From the NCBI RefSeq assembly GCF_024347415.1, contig NZ_AP025476.1:1984001-2048000 (forward strand): a stretch of 64,000 bases of DNA. Direction: 5' to 3'. The position numbers and the translations under genes were made by a program. Shown here piece by piece: positions 55,201 to 64,000 of this stretch (its first letter is position 1; every line of letters starts with the position of its first letter). Source of the stretch: Vibrio crassostreae (GTDB taxonomy: Bacteria > Pseudomonadota > Gammaproteobacteria > Enterobacterales > Vibrionaceae). A model generated the notes under the pieces. It worked only from the letters and a program-made list of their open reading frames with translations. It ran no database searches and was not told the origin of the DNA.

Positions 55201-58200
55201 CCAGAGTTGAATACGATCTTATCTAGTGACTGTGTAGGAACATCCAGCGTCCAGATCTGCGTCGCAGGATCATAGCTAGCCAAGGTGGTTCCGTCTGGAT
55301 AGTAGATAGATGCATCTTGAGGTACACCAGCCACCTCTACACGAAGTGTCTCTGGCGCATTTTCGGTATACGTGCCGCTGCCTGTTGCAGATAGCTCTTT
55401 ATCCAAAATAGTCGCATTGATTTCGATATCAATGTTTTGGCCTTCATTGCCTGTAACAGAGTCCGTTGGGTTGGTATCAACATCATCACCCACCGGCACC
55501 ACATGCAGCTTAAAGCTTGGTAGGTTCGAGGCTGCAGTAGGCACGCCTAACAAGGATTCTTGAGTAAAGACAGCAACGCCAAATTCCGCCGTACCACTGA
55601 AGTTTTTAGGCGGTAGGATCGAAATCTCACTCAAATCAAATGACAATCCTGAAGCTTGAGGAAGTTGAACACTCCACTCACCACCACCATTGTTCTTCAC
55701 TGTATAAGCAGAGCCCGGATCTGCACTCATTAAGAAGCCATCGGGTACACCGGTGAACTTAATCGAAACGAACTGCTCTGAGCCGTCTAGGTCAGTAAGC
55801 GCAATGGAGACTGGCCCTGTTCCCGATAGAGAAATAGCTTGATCTTCATTGCCCGTGATCTCAATGACATCAGGATCACTACCCGGCCCTGTTACAAGCA
55901 CATCATCAACCACAGGGACAACTTCAAAGCTAACACTGGTATTGAACGTATCAGTATCGGTTGCTGTTCCGGCTGGAGACGAGGCGTCATTGTAAGTAGC
56001 AGTATCGGTAATCGTCCCGCTGACATTCACTTGTACCTGATTGACGTCATTATCTGTTGGGTAGTTTAGCGCAGGTCGGAATAGTACGTTATCTAGAGCA
56101 CCCGCGTTAATCTCAGCTTCAGTAAACGTCACAGATGTACCAAGCGATACACCTGCGCTGGTATAGAAAGCCCCAACACTCGTGTCATTCAAAGTCAGTG
56201 TGATAGAGGTGAAGACCTCCCGTCCGCCTTCATCTCCAGTAACTTGGTCGGTGATCGTCGAACTAAAGTCGAGTTGAATGTAAGTATCTTCGTAACCCAC
56301 CGGATCTTGTCCAGGTTGACCATCAGTATCGACAGGATTAAATGAATCATCAAGCGAACCAACGACATTCACATCAATCGTTGGATCTGTCTCCGCATCT
56401 GGTGCTACTTTAATGACAACTTCGGTCACTAAGGTCTTCTCATCGCCAGATTGTAAATCTTTGGTCACGATGGTCATTGGCAACCTAAAGTCACCAGAGT
56501 AGTTTGGTGGCAGATTCAATAATAAACCCGATGAATCGATGGCTACGCCCTGTTCGATTGTCGTCTCGTAAACATATTTCCCGTTCACAAAGTCAACATC
56601 ACTTGTTCCCGACAGGCTAATTGGGAATGATGTAGTAGCATCAATGACCAGAGTACCATCAATGATCACCGTCACTTGGTCAGTAGAATCATCGCGACCC
56701 GTAAAGCTTAAAATGCCGTTTAGTGCCGCGCCGAGATCAAGTTGTGTATCTTCGACCGCATCGATAACACTGTCTGGCACAATCGCAATATCTGCGGCAA
56801 CTTTGTCAGGAGCCGTCAGCACTTCAGGGTAAGAAAGCGTTACTTCCCCGGTGCGCTGTACTTGGGCTGAAGTTTCATTGTTGGCATCACCTGGATCTGA
56901 TACTAAGGTGAAAATTGTCATCTTGATATCATTGAAATCAGTAGCCACATCATCCGCATCATTTTCAGGGGTGAAATCTAATCCATTGGGCGCACTGACG
57001 CTAAAGGCATCTTCATTGGTCACAACCCAACGGCCACCGCCTTCGTAAGAGGCGCCTGTGACCAAAAGTTGCCCTAAAATATCATCAGATAACGCGCTTC
57101 CGTCGGTGTTAGTCAACTGAACAATCACTTCGTCGACTTGCTCTTCTACTGTGCTTAAATCCGTTTCTTGGTATCGGACGACGTATTCATCCGAAATTGA
57201 TGTGTTATCACTGTTAGTTGTAAATTTAATGACACCATTAGCATCAGCCGTAATCGTAGTGAGATCTCCAGAGCCATCTTCGTTTGAAACGACAATCTTG
57301 TTGTCGGCATCGCCAGGTTCAACGACAGGTCTTACACGCACATCAATCGTACCTGTAATCGTCGCGGTAACGATGCCCTGACCAGGATCAGTTGCATCAA
57401 CATACTCATGATCTCGCTCTTCAATCATGACAACCGTACTAAGCGTAAAGTCTGTACTTGAATCTTCTTCGGGTGTTATCTGAATAAAATTATTGTTCAG
57501 CGCAATTTGAGTAAACTCTTCTGCCGTCTGTCCACTCTTCGGAGTAATGGTTAAAGTGCCTGCTGCTGCATCGTAATTCCAAATTACATCACCGTTTACA
57601 ACCACACTTGCAACACCACTTGGAATGCCACTGATGACGATTGAAGTGAAGTGCTCATCATCGTCAATGTAATCAGTGCCCTCTGGGTGCCAATCAATGT
57701 TGATCGCCGTATCTTCGTCCCCACGAGTTACCGTATTGTAGGTTGCTGAGGTATCAATCCTAGGCTCAACTAATATGCGAATTTCCTGATCAAAAGAGAG
57801 CGTATGACCATCATTCTCAGTCACGATCACTTTACCCTGGATATGGATATTCTCTGTCGACGAATCAACAGGTCTAATACGGATACCTGAAGTTTTCCCC
57901 GCTTCAGTGATGTTCGCTTCGTAGATAGGTTTAGATAGATCAGGGCTACCGCCCGGTCCCGTTTCATAACCAACAAAGTTCAAGTCAATCACGGTACCAT
58001 CGCCATCTTCCAGAATAACGCCGTCAGGGATGCCTGAAAGAATAACCGTTATCGACTCTGAGCCATCGTCAGGTAATGGTGTTGTGCCGCTATCTGGTCT
58101 TCTCTCGCCCGACAATACAGTGAAATCTAGCTCAGCAAAGGTATCACCATTTTGGCTTTCTTGGATTGTGGTTTGAACGCCAGATGTTGTGCCATCAGTA

Positions 58201-61200
58201 ATTGCTGTCCAAGCCGTACCATTCGTTCCACCATAAGGAGTATCGGCAACGCCTTTCACCTCAACGTTCACCGTTTTAGTTCCTAATATCTCCTCATCGA
58301 CTTGGGCGCCCGTGGATAGATTTGCGGTATCTTTGACCACACCCGTGACATCGAAGGTGAAATTGACATTACTGTGTTTAGTTGGAACAACCTCAACGTT
58401 TGCCAAATCGGAATACGCTATTTCTTGGTAATCGATACCATTAATAGTGACTGTTGGAACGACATTCGTGGTACCTAAGAAGTAAAGCTCTGCACCTTCC
58501 GTAACATTACTGATGCGCACAAACAGTTCTTCAGAACTGTCAGCATCTACCGAACCTGTCATGGTGATGACTTCGTCTAACGTGAACGCGTCTTTATTGT
58601 CTAAAGGCCCGACGTAATCTGGATCATCGATATTGTCTTCGTTAATACGGATTCGGTTAACGCTGAACGAGCCAGGGTCTGCATCGGCAGTCACATCAAT
58701 GATGATGTTTTGCTCTACAGAGCGAGCGGTCGTTTTGTCCACCCCGCCATTTGCAGAATCATCGTACGGATTACGCGTCTCTTCCGTTATCGCTGTTGCT
58801 TTAAACTCTATTTGACCGGAGAAGTTATCGATCGGGTTTACGACCGTACTATTGATGTCTCCAGCCGCAATGATGTAAACACCGTTGGTCGGAGTAAGGA
58901 CGTTGCCGTTTTGGTCGAGAAGCTCAAACTGGCCATCTCCCTGAACAACTTCAAGTTCATAGGTAATCGTCTCAGTATTACTGTTATCTTGCGACTCTGC
59001 GTTCAGCTGCAACGTAACGTTGTCTTCATCTTCGTTAACTTGATACTGATACGCGCTATTCGCATCATCCCAAGTCGCAATGTCGGCTACCGCTTCAATT
59101 TCAATTCTAAAGTTCGAGTTTACGGTGTGGTCTAGCGAACCATTATTATCAATCTCAAGTTCGTAGTTGATTCGCACACCATTGTCATTCGAACCGTAGT
59201 TTTGGTCTGGAACAAAGAACAAGTTGTCGATTGTCGCAATAGTGTCTAATGGTTGATTCGTGTCTGGAGCAAAGCTCTGCTGCATTTGAGGCGGACCAAA
59301 CAAGATATCACCGTTTGGTTCAGCGACTAACTTGTGATATTCCACGCCATCAAAGTAATAGAACGTCCCTCTGTGATTACCGCTCTGAATCGTCAGTTGG
59401 CCGATAGACTCGTTATTATCTTGGTCCTTTATGTTAACCTGCAGCGCAATTTGTGCAGGAGCATCAGGCAAACCGCTTTGATTATCTTGAATATTCTCTA
59501 GGCTTGGAGCATCACCCGTTGCGTAAGGGATTGTCGAGTCTCTACCCGCATCCTCAAATGTAGTCACCTTGAGCGATACTGCTGATGACTCTTCATCGGT
59601 GATCGTAATATTCAAAGGCGTTGATGACGTATCCAAATCACCGTCTGTCGCAATCACATTGATCGAGAAGTCGATGGTGTCTCCATCATGATCCAGATAG
59701 TTGGTCGCTCTAAACTCCACCTCACCATTGGAATTTATGCGCAGTCTACCAAGCTCACGAGTATCTATGCCGCCACTACCATCATCGGTTTGTTCATACA
59801 CTCGTACCTGCTGGACACCACTGTTTAAATCGAAACCATCACTGTAAGGCCCACTATTTCCGGTACGGAAAACGATATCAGCGCCATTGCTGGTAATGCC
59901 CTCTATGCGAGTCAGTGCTGCATCATCCGCACCCACATCTGTCGCATTAGCAAACATGTTAACTTTGGAATTACCGTAACCCTGCCCTTCAATTCGCGTT
60001 ATCGATTGAGTAGTCACCAATGGAACATCATCAGTCACAGTAATAGTCAGATCGATCGCGTTCGACTGGTCTCGGTCAAAATCTTCGGCCACGACAGAGA
60101 AATCAAGATCTATGGTGTTTTCATTCGCGCCATCAGGATGCTTAAGTGGTTTAAACAGCTCAAATTGATAGCTGTTGTTTGAGGTATCAAAAATGATTTC
60201 AAACACAGGCTGATTGCTAGTTACCGTCTGTGCAACATAAGTGAAGGTTGTACCGCTTTGTGAAACAGGCAGCCACTCTAGGCTTTCTCCATCAGAAGTT
60301 AAGCCTGCAATCACTAAGTTTTCATCGACCAATTCATACTTAACAACACCATCAGCACCTTCATCAACGGTGAATAGTCCATTAATAATGGTATCTTCGG
60401 ATTGATCAGAACCAATCCCAGCAAGATCATCTTCATCAACTACCGTCTCACCTGTTGGCGCACTCATTACTGGCACATCATCGAGCACTTCGATCGGCAA
60501 TACATACTGATTAGAGTCATCACCGTCACCATCAACCGCAACAACATCAAACGGAATCGTTAAGGTATTGGAATTCGGGCTTGTTGGATGGTTTAGAGGA
60601 CCTAGCAACGTAAAGGTATAAGAGCCGTCATTCGCTAGCGCGAGCGTGAAGATAGGAGTCCCGCTTGTCGTCGTACCTTGATAGGTCGTTGTGTTCGCAG
60701 CTCCTGTGACTTCTGTAATAGAAATCGCTTCGGTTCCAGAGTTCAATGTCGCTTCAAGCGCAGAGATATTACGCAGTTCGTAAACCTCTACTTGGTCTGC
60801 ACCTTCTGTGGTAACAAATGCACCTGTTGCTTGAGACACCACAGATCCAAGATCATCTTCATCAACCACAAATGTGCTGGTCGCTGTCGTGTCAGTAATG
60901 ACAGGCACATCATCGGTTATAGTAACGGTCAGAGGTTTCATCACAGAATCAGTATTGTCTTGGTCAACTGCGATCACTGGTAACGTGAATATTTGATCAT
61001 TATTACCCTGAACTGGCAAATGATCTAACTCTTCCAACAAGGTGAATGTGTACTCTCCTAGAACCATGCTGCTAAAGGTGATGGTAAAGATATCCGTTTG
61101 GACACCGCCGCTTTCAACGTAACCAATATAATTATCGCTGTTCAGAGGATCTTCTTTTAGCTGAACCACTAAGCCATCCGATTTCAATTCACCAGACGTG

Positions 61201-64000
61201 TTGAACTGAGTGGTATCAATACGGAAATGACTCACATCATCACTTCCTGCTGTGAAAGTAATGGTTTCAGTTTGGCTCACAGGTAAGCTCGGAGATGAGC
61301 CATCCACGAGGTTCGCTTCTTCCAATGCCACCGTTGGAACCGTATCAATTACCGGTGGAGCACCATCTGAAATCGTCAGTGTCACGGTCGAAGTGACAAT
61401 ATCGCCGTCTTTGTCTTCTGATGTCACGGTAATCGTCTTAACGATATCACCACCAGAATGATTCAGATTTCGATTAGGCTCAAAGCGCACATCGCCTTCA
61501 AGCGTGATAAACAACGAACCTTCCGTAAATACGAACTCTTGCTCACCAGTGTTGGTTTGCACCAGAGACTCTTCAGGCTGACTACCATAAGTAAATTTAG
61601 TTATGGTAGCGCCATCAGCACTTTGCGCAGGCATCACATCAAATGTCGTTGTGGTAGGCGTGCCCGTGCTTGGCTCTGTGATGCTAAGAGCACCAGATTG
61701 CATTAATTGAACGTCATCACTGATGGTCACAGAAAGCGGTTTAGACGGTGAAATATCGCCATCGGTGTCTTGTGCATACACCGACAAATCAAAGCTGAGA
61801 TCGTTGTTTCCTAATCCGTCGACATGATCCAAACGCTCTAACAAAGTAAACGTGTACTCACTCGGGTTAGTGTTATCAAATTCTAGGGTGAAGATAACTT
61901 TCTCAACACCGGATCCATCCGTTGTGAATGCTATGTAATCACCGGAACCCGCAGGCTCTTCACGCAAGCTCAACTCAAGGCCATCAGACTTCAATACACC
62001 ACTGGTATTGAACAGCCCTACTTCGACGACAATCTTCTCGATGTCATCACTGCTTGCGAGTGAGGTAATGGTTTGGGTCACACTGACTGGGCTGCCACTC
62101 GGCGTTGAACCATCGGCCAGTAAGCTTTCAGACAAGCTAACACTCGGAACGACATTCAACGTCGGTCCATCACCATCAACGATAGTGAGTGTGACTGTTG
62201 AAGAGGAAATATCCTTATCAAAATCAGATGAAGTAAACTCAATCAGCTTAACAATGTCGCCTGCTGAGTGGTCAAGATTACGATTTGGTTCAAACCTTAC
62301 ATCGCCATCCAAAGTGACAAACAGCGAGCCTTCAGTGAAAACAAATTCCTGCTCACCGCTGATGTTTTGATTTAAGGTAATCGCAGATCCACCGTCATAG
62401 GTGAACTGTGTAATGGTTGCTCCATCAGCACTTGGCGTAGGCAAAACATCAACAGTCGAGGTAGTTGGTGTGCCAGTGTTTGGCTCTGTGATGGTTAGCG
62501 TGCCACCTTGCATCTGTTGAAGGTCATCTTGAATGGTGACAACAACATCACGCTTAGCAGAGTCATCACCATCAGTATCAACTGCATAAACAGGTAAGTT
62601 GAAGTTAAGATTGTTATTAAGCGCGCCATCAAGGTGATCGAGTGCCTCAATCAGCGTGAAGGTGAACTGACCTTTATTGACACTATCAAAATCAATGGTG
62701 AATACATTAGTTACGTTACCTGCCCCGTCATCAGTAAACCCGATGTAGTCGCCAGGTGAAGCAGGATCTTCTTTTAGCTGAACAACAAGACCGTTTGATT
62801 TCAGCACATCACCTGGGTTGAATTCGTTGGTCGCGATTCTGAAGTGGCTTAAGTCATCACTGCCCACAGTGTAGGTAATGGTTTGTGTTGAACTCACCGC
62901 AGAACCACTCGGCGTTGAGCCATCTGCTAGGTTCACTTCCGATAAGTTCACGCTAGGAACAACATCGATGACCGGATCAACCCCATCTTGGATCGTCAAT
63001 GTGACATCCGCGGTATCAGTATCGTTATCAAAGTCGCTGGTCGTTACAACAATCGTTCTAACAATATCACCCGCTGAATGATCTAGGTTTCGATTTGGCT
63101 CAAAACGAACTTCGCCTTCAATCGTGATGTACAGTAAACCATCGGTTACGGTAAACACCTGCTCTGTCGATACATTCGGGTCCAAGGTGACAGCAGTACC
63201 ACCATCGTAAATAAATTGGGTGACCTTTGCGCCATCTGCACTTTGAGTCGGCATTACATCGATGGTTGGCGTAGTTGGTGTGCCTGCCACTAGATCCGCC
63301 AATGAAGGCTCAACAATATTCAATGACCCGTCTTGTACACCTTGTACATCATCGGTAATGGTCACTGTCATTGGTGACATCGCAGACTCATCACCATCGG
63401 TATCCACTGCTATAACAGGCACATCGAAGTTTAAGGAGTTGTTCTGCAAGCCATCCGCATGGTCTAACGCTTCAAGCAGCGTAAACGTGTATTGCCCTAA
63501 ATTGGTGGTTGAGAAACTGATTGTGAAGACGTTGGTTTCTACGTTAGCACCGTCTTTTACAAAGCCAATATAGTTTCCAGAGTTCGCTGGCTGCTCTTTA
63601 ATCTCAACCTCTAAGCCATTCGACTTCAAAGCCCCCGAAGTATTGAACTGAGCAGGGTCAATTCTGAAATGACTAACATCGTCACTACCCTCGGTATAGG
63701 TAATCACTTGAGTCATCGATACTGGGTTACCCGTTGGCGCAGAACCATCAGCCAGATCGACTTCAGAAAGACTCACGCCAGGAATGACGTTGATGATTGG
63801 CAGATCGCCATCGGTAATGGTTAGCGTGACTGTCGAAGTCACCACATCACTATCATAGTCACTTGAACTGACCACTATCGACTTAACGATATCCCCGCCC
63901 GAGTGATTAAGATCGCGGTTTGGTTCAAAGCGCACATCGCCTTGCAGCGTGATATAGAGTGAGCCTTCAGCAACCACAAACTTTTGCTCACCCGCATTAC
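52239..64000 (-). CDS. Giant RTX-type I secreted adhesin, 5' end outside window
   Basis: About 3,920 residues are visible in one frame that stays open to the right edge, so the N-terminus is missing. From the N-terminal side there are four repeats of about 270 residues (about 60.95-64.0 kb, each with RFEPNRNL and a D-x-D-x-D calcium loop) and two further repeats with VDEDDL. Cadherin-like and Ig-like beta-sandwich units with acidic DxDGD loops follow, then three tandem repeats of about 112 residues (53.57-54.62 kb), about five RTX nonapeptides (GGSGNDRLEGVSGDDTLVGG, 52.56-52.69 kb) and a C-terminal type I secretion target domain (DTITDFDLSEGDSIDLREVL). It has no Cys-rich parts. This is typical of LapA-like biofilm and surface adhesins that need calcium. 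Confidence 0.92.
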   Translation of the reverse strand, partial: NAGEQKFVVAEGSLYITLQGDVRFEPNRDLNHSGGDIVKSIVVSSSDYDSDVVTSTVTLTITDGDLPIINVIPGVSLSEVDLADGSAPTGNPVSMTQVITYTEGSDDVSHFRIDPAQFNTSGALKSNGLEVEIKEQPANSGNYIGFVKDGANVETNVFTISFSTTNLGQYTFTLLEALDHADGLQNNSLNFDVPVIAVDTDGDESAMSPMTVTITDDVQGVQDGSLNIVEPSLADLVAGTPTTPTIDVMPTQSADGAKVTQFIYDGGTAVTLDPNVSTEQVFTVTDGLLYITIEGEVRFEPNRNLDHSAGDIVRTIVVTTSDFDNDTDTADVTLTIQDGVDPVIDVVPSVNLSEVNLADGSTPSGSAVSSTQTITYTVGSDDLSHFRIATNEFNPGDVLKSNGLVVQLKEDPASPGDYIGFTDDGAGNVTNVFTIDFDSVNKGQFTFTLIEALDHLDGALNNNLNFNLPVYAVDTDGDDSAKRDVVVTIQDDLQQMQGGTLTITEPNTGTPTTSTVDVLPTPSADGATITQFTYDGGSAITLNQNISGEQEFVFTEGSLFVTLDGDVRFEPNRNLDHSAGDIVKLIEFTSSDFDKDISSSTVTLTIVDGDGPTLNVVPSVSLSESLLADGSTPSGSPVSVTQTITSLASSDDIEKIVVEVGLFNTSGVLKSDGLELSLREEPAGSGDYIAFTTDGSGVEKVIFTLEFDNTNPSEYTFTLLERLDHVDGLGNNDLSFDLSVYAQDTDGDISPSKPLSVTISDDVQLMQSGALSITEPSTGTPTTTTFDVMPAQSADGATITKFTYGSQPEESLVQTNTGEQEFVFTEGSLFITLEGDVRFEPNRNLNHSGGDIVKTITVTSEDKDGDIVTSTVTLTISDGAPPVIDTVPTVALEEANLVDGSSPSLPVSQTETITFTAGSDDVSHFRIDTTQFNTSGELKSDGLVVQLKEDPLNSDNYIGYVESGGVQTDIFTITFSSMVLGEYTFTLLEELDHLPVQGNNDQIFTLPVIAVDQDNTDSVMKPLTVTITDDVPVITDTTATSTFVVDEDDLGSVVSQATGAFVTTEGADQVEVYELRNISALEATLNSGTEAISITEVTGAANTTTYQGTTTSGTPIFTLALANDGSYTFTLLGPLNHPTSPNSNTLTIPFDVVAVDGDGDDSNQYVLPIEVLDDVPVMSAPTGETVVDEDDLAGIGSDQSEDTIINGLFTVDEGADGVVKYELVDENLVIAGLTSDGESLEWLPVSQSGTTFTYVAQTVTSNQPVFEIIFDTSNNSYQFELFKPLKHPDGANENTIDLDFSVVAEDFDRDQSNAIDLTITVTDDVPLVTTQSITRIEGQGYGNSKVNMFANATDVGADDAALTRIEGITSNGADIVFRTGNSGPYSDGFDLNSGVQQVRVYEQTDDGSGGIDTRELGRLRINSNGEVEFRATNYLDHDGDTIDFSINVIATDGDLDTSSTPLNITITDEESSAVSLKVTTFEDAGRDSTIPYATGDAPSLENIQDNQSGLPDAPAQIALQVNIKDQDNNESIGQLTIQSGNHRGTFYYFDGVEYHKLVAEPNGDILFGPPQMQQSFAPDTNQPLDTIATIDNLFFVPDQNYGSNDNGVRINYELEIDNNGSLDHTVNSNFRIEIEAVADIATWDDANSAYQYQVNEDEDNVTLQLNAESQDNSNTETITYELEVVQGDGQFELLDQNGNVLTPTNGVYIIAAGDINSTVVNPIDNFSGQIEFKATAITEETRNPYDDSANGGVDKTTARSVEQNIIIDVTADADPGSFSVNRIRINEDNIDDPDYVGPLDNKDAFTLDEVITMTGSVDADSSEELFVRISNVTEGAELYFLGTTNVVPTVTINGIDYQEIAYSDLANVEVVPTKHSNVNFTFDVTGVVKDTANLSTGAQVDEEILGTKTVNVEVKGVADTPYGGTNGTAWTAITDGTTSGVQTTIQESQNGDTFAELDFTVLSGERRPDSGTTPLPDDGSESITVILSGIPDGVILEDGDGTVIDLNFVGYETGPGGSPDLSKPIYEANITEAGKTSGIRIRPVDSSTENIHIQGKVIVTENDGHTLSFDQEIRILVEPRIDTSATYNTVTRGDEDTAINIDWHPEGTDYIDDDEHFTSIVISGIPSGVASVVVNGDVIWNYDAAAGTLTITPKSGQTAEEFTQIALNNNFIQITPEEDSSTDFTLSTVVMIEERDHEYVDATDPGQGIVTATITGTIDVRVRPVVEPGDADNKIVVSNEDGSGDLTTITADANGVIKFTTNSDNTSISDEYVVRYQETDLSTVEEQVDEVIVQLTNTDGSALSDDILGQLLVTGASYEGGGRWVVTNEDAFSVSAPNGLDFTPENDADDVATDFNDIKMTIFTLVSDPGDANNETSAQVQRTGEVTLSYPEVLTAPDKVAADIAIVPDSVIDAVEDTQLDLGAALNGILSFTGRDDSTDQVTVIIDGTLVIDATTSFPISLSGTSDVDFVNGKYVYETTIEQGVAIDSSGLLLNLPPNYSGDFRLPMTIVTKDLQSGDEKTLVTEVVIKVAPDAETDPTIDVNVVGSLDDSFNPVDTDGQPGQDPVGYEDTYIQLDFSSTITDQVTGDEGGREVFTSITLTLNDTSVGAFYTSAGVSLGTSVTFTEAEINAGALDNVLFRPALNYPTDNDVNQVQVNVSGTITDTATYNDASSPAGTATDTDTFNTSVSFEVVPVVDDVLVTGPGSDPDVIEITGNEDQAISLSGTGPVSIALTDLDGSEQFVSIKFTGVPDGFLMSADPGSAYTVKNNGGGEWSVQLPQASGLSFDLSEISILPPKNFSGTAEFGVAVFTQESLLGVPTAASNLPSFKLHVVPVGDDVDTNPTDSVTGNEGQNIDIEINATILDKELSATGSGTYTENAPETLRVEVAGVPQDASIYYPDGTTLASYDPATQIWTLDVPTQSLDKIVFNSGEHNSDAGNALGINGPLQITVRSVDTDADNTEYLGTPTTFDVDLVIDPINDQPIFVNVTNIETSEDISVAIDNFSIYDVDANFDNPDAPYVLTLQVDQTLPGAQGVFEFTSSPDVTFVLQPDGSLVITGKEADINTALVNGAVTFKPDPDQNYLNQSGLVTINATLDDGGNNGLIDAGDPNTAQTNEATFTIKVTEVNDAPLANNVDLGSIAEEGQLVIVEGDLIAASSDLENHNLTVTGVTLTQGQGQLQRFENASGADNAAITGPFWIFTAADDFNGDVKLDYSIIDDGTTNGVDDFLTDTAEISLVVTEVNDQPAATNVDLGTMPEEGQLIIKAEDLVSATTDPEGDAITVTGVVIDEGQGQLQKFENVGGSDDNSINGPYWVFTAADDYNGNVKFTYTVEDNGTTNGVDDFLTDTAEISVVVTEVNDQPVATNVNLGTMLEEGQLIIKAEDLIAATTDPEGDVVTVTGVVIDQGQGQIQKFENVGGADDNSINGPYWVFTAADDYNGDVKFTYTVEDNGTTNGADDFLTDTAEISVVVQGVNDTPIVNGDNVTDLIDEDVGQLLSGINVSDPDYVDAFSDDLMTVTLTVDYGILNVALPAGTTVMVNGNNTGSVILVGTLNDLNALIDTPTSPSGVYLDASLSPTNSIGLEVIAKDSGNPSGIAIETTPVIYDIAVTPVANAPTLSIDPTFNYVRNITTSSSVVANSGVALVGIVAALTDITEELTLKISDVPDGVNVASDAGTVSLVGDTWIATADAIDSLRLVEQPSAGKPLTPGNYTLKVEAVSEETDNNDIAISQNIDLNLNIVANPLDLDLSSETEDVQLLASSFDTNLTGGSGNDRLEGVSGDDTLVGGDGNDTLIGGGGSDILTGGDGMDSFVWLNIEDGVEDTITDFDLSEGDSIDLREVLPELKNSSPDMTALLQQIDAKVEGDDIELTINPDGIGTTEQVIVVEDLAPQLTLSSTMPSDILDALVQQNVITHG
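52560..52690 (-). repeat. RTX calcium-binding nonapeptide repeats of the adhesin
   Basis: About five GGxGxDxLx repeats in the adhesin C-terminus (GNDRLEG, GDDTLVG, GNDTLIG, GSDILTG, GMDSFVW) precede the secretion signal. They fold on calcium after export. Confidence 0.9.
53568..54623 (-). repeat. Three tandem repeats (333-350 bp each) in the adhesin gene
   Basis: Each unit starts VTEVNDxP and contains LGxxxEEGQL, GQGQLQKFEN, FTAADDYNG and TNGVDDFLTDTAEISVVV. The second and third units are nearly identical at nucleotide level; the first is more diverged. This is a good substrate for unequal recombination. Confidence 0.9.
60950..64000 (-). repeat. Four tandem repeats of about 810 bp in the adhesin gene
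   Basis: The EGSLxxTLxGDVRFEPNR motif recurs at about 800-820-bp intervals (near 63.93, 63.11, 62.31 and 61.49 kb on the minus strand). Each unit also holds TLTIxDGxxPxI and SDDxSHFRI. The array probably continues past the window edge. Confidence 0.88.

Overview
The window looks like Vibrio chromosomal DNA, most likely from the Splendidus clade. This is inferred from gene content and protein style, not from a search. The markers are a vibriolysin-type M4 protease, DUF3332 and DUF3103 proteins, tryptophanase, a large alginate-oligosaccharide utilisation locus, a giant type I secreted adhesin and one Vibrio-type attC site. No rRNA, tRNA or CRISPR array was seen.

Layout. 1-7.1 kb is a leftward run of a partial membrane protein, a small membrane-anchored protein, an OGFr-domain protein, a response regulator/histidine kinase pair joined to an SLC13 carboxylate transporter, an unknown protein and a GNAT acetyltransferase. 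A broken copy of the end of the unknown gene lies at about 2.0-2.1 kb. 7.3-9.7 kb is an AT-rich accessory block with an AbiTii-domain gene and a DUF3644 gene separated by an attC-like site, which suggests integron-cassette defence genes. 10.2-19.6 kb holds the M4 protease, two LysR regulators, a lipoprotein, small secreted proteins and tnaA with a candidate tnaC leader. 19.9-23.5 kb holds a two-gene GTPase operon and a divergent MsrA.

23.6-51.1 kb is dominated by alginate catabolism. It contains a PL6 lyase lipoprotein, two paralogous Na+/solute symporters, a KdgM-type porin, two paralogous GntR/FadR regulators, a MATE exporter, a DEH reductase, two adjacent PL17 oligoalginate lyases, KdgF, KDG kinase and KDPG aldolase. 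The proposed flow is extracellular or periplasmic lysis (PL6), outer-membrane entry (KdgM), Na+-coupled import, cleavage to monomer (PL17), ring opening (KdgF), reduction (DehR), phosphorylation (KdgK) and aldol cleavage (Eda). A recurring element related to ATTGTAnTACAAT sits before most of these units and is the likely operator of one or both GntR proteins. An MCP and a MORN-repeat protein lie inside the region, as does a pair of nucleotide-metabolism/regulatory genes (DUF294-CBS and a DnaQ-like exonuclease). An intact IS3-family element at 32.0-33.4 kb has inserted exactly into the loop of the terminator shared by kdgM and the exonuclease gene.

51.4-64 kb carries a PheC-like periplasmic binding protein and the 3' 11.8 kb of a giant repeat-rich RTX adhesin gene, which runs off the right edge. 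The most interesting items are the attC-linked AbiTii/DUF3644 pair, the candidate tnaC with the usual Pro replaced, the shared CRP-plus-operator layout in front of the two symporters, and the IS inside a terminator loop.
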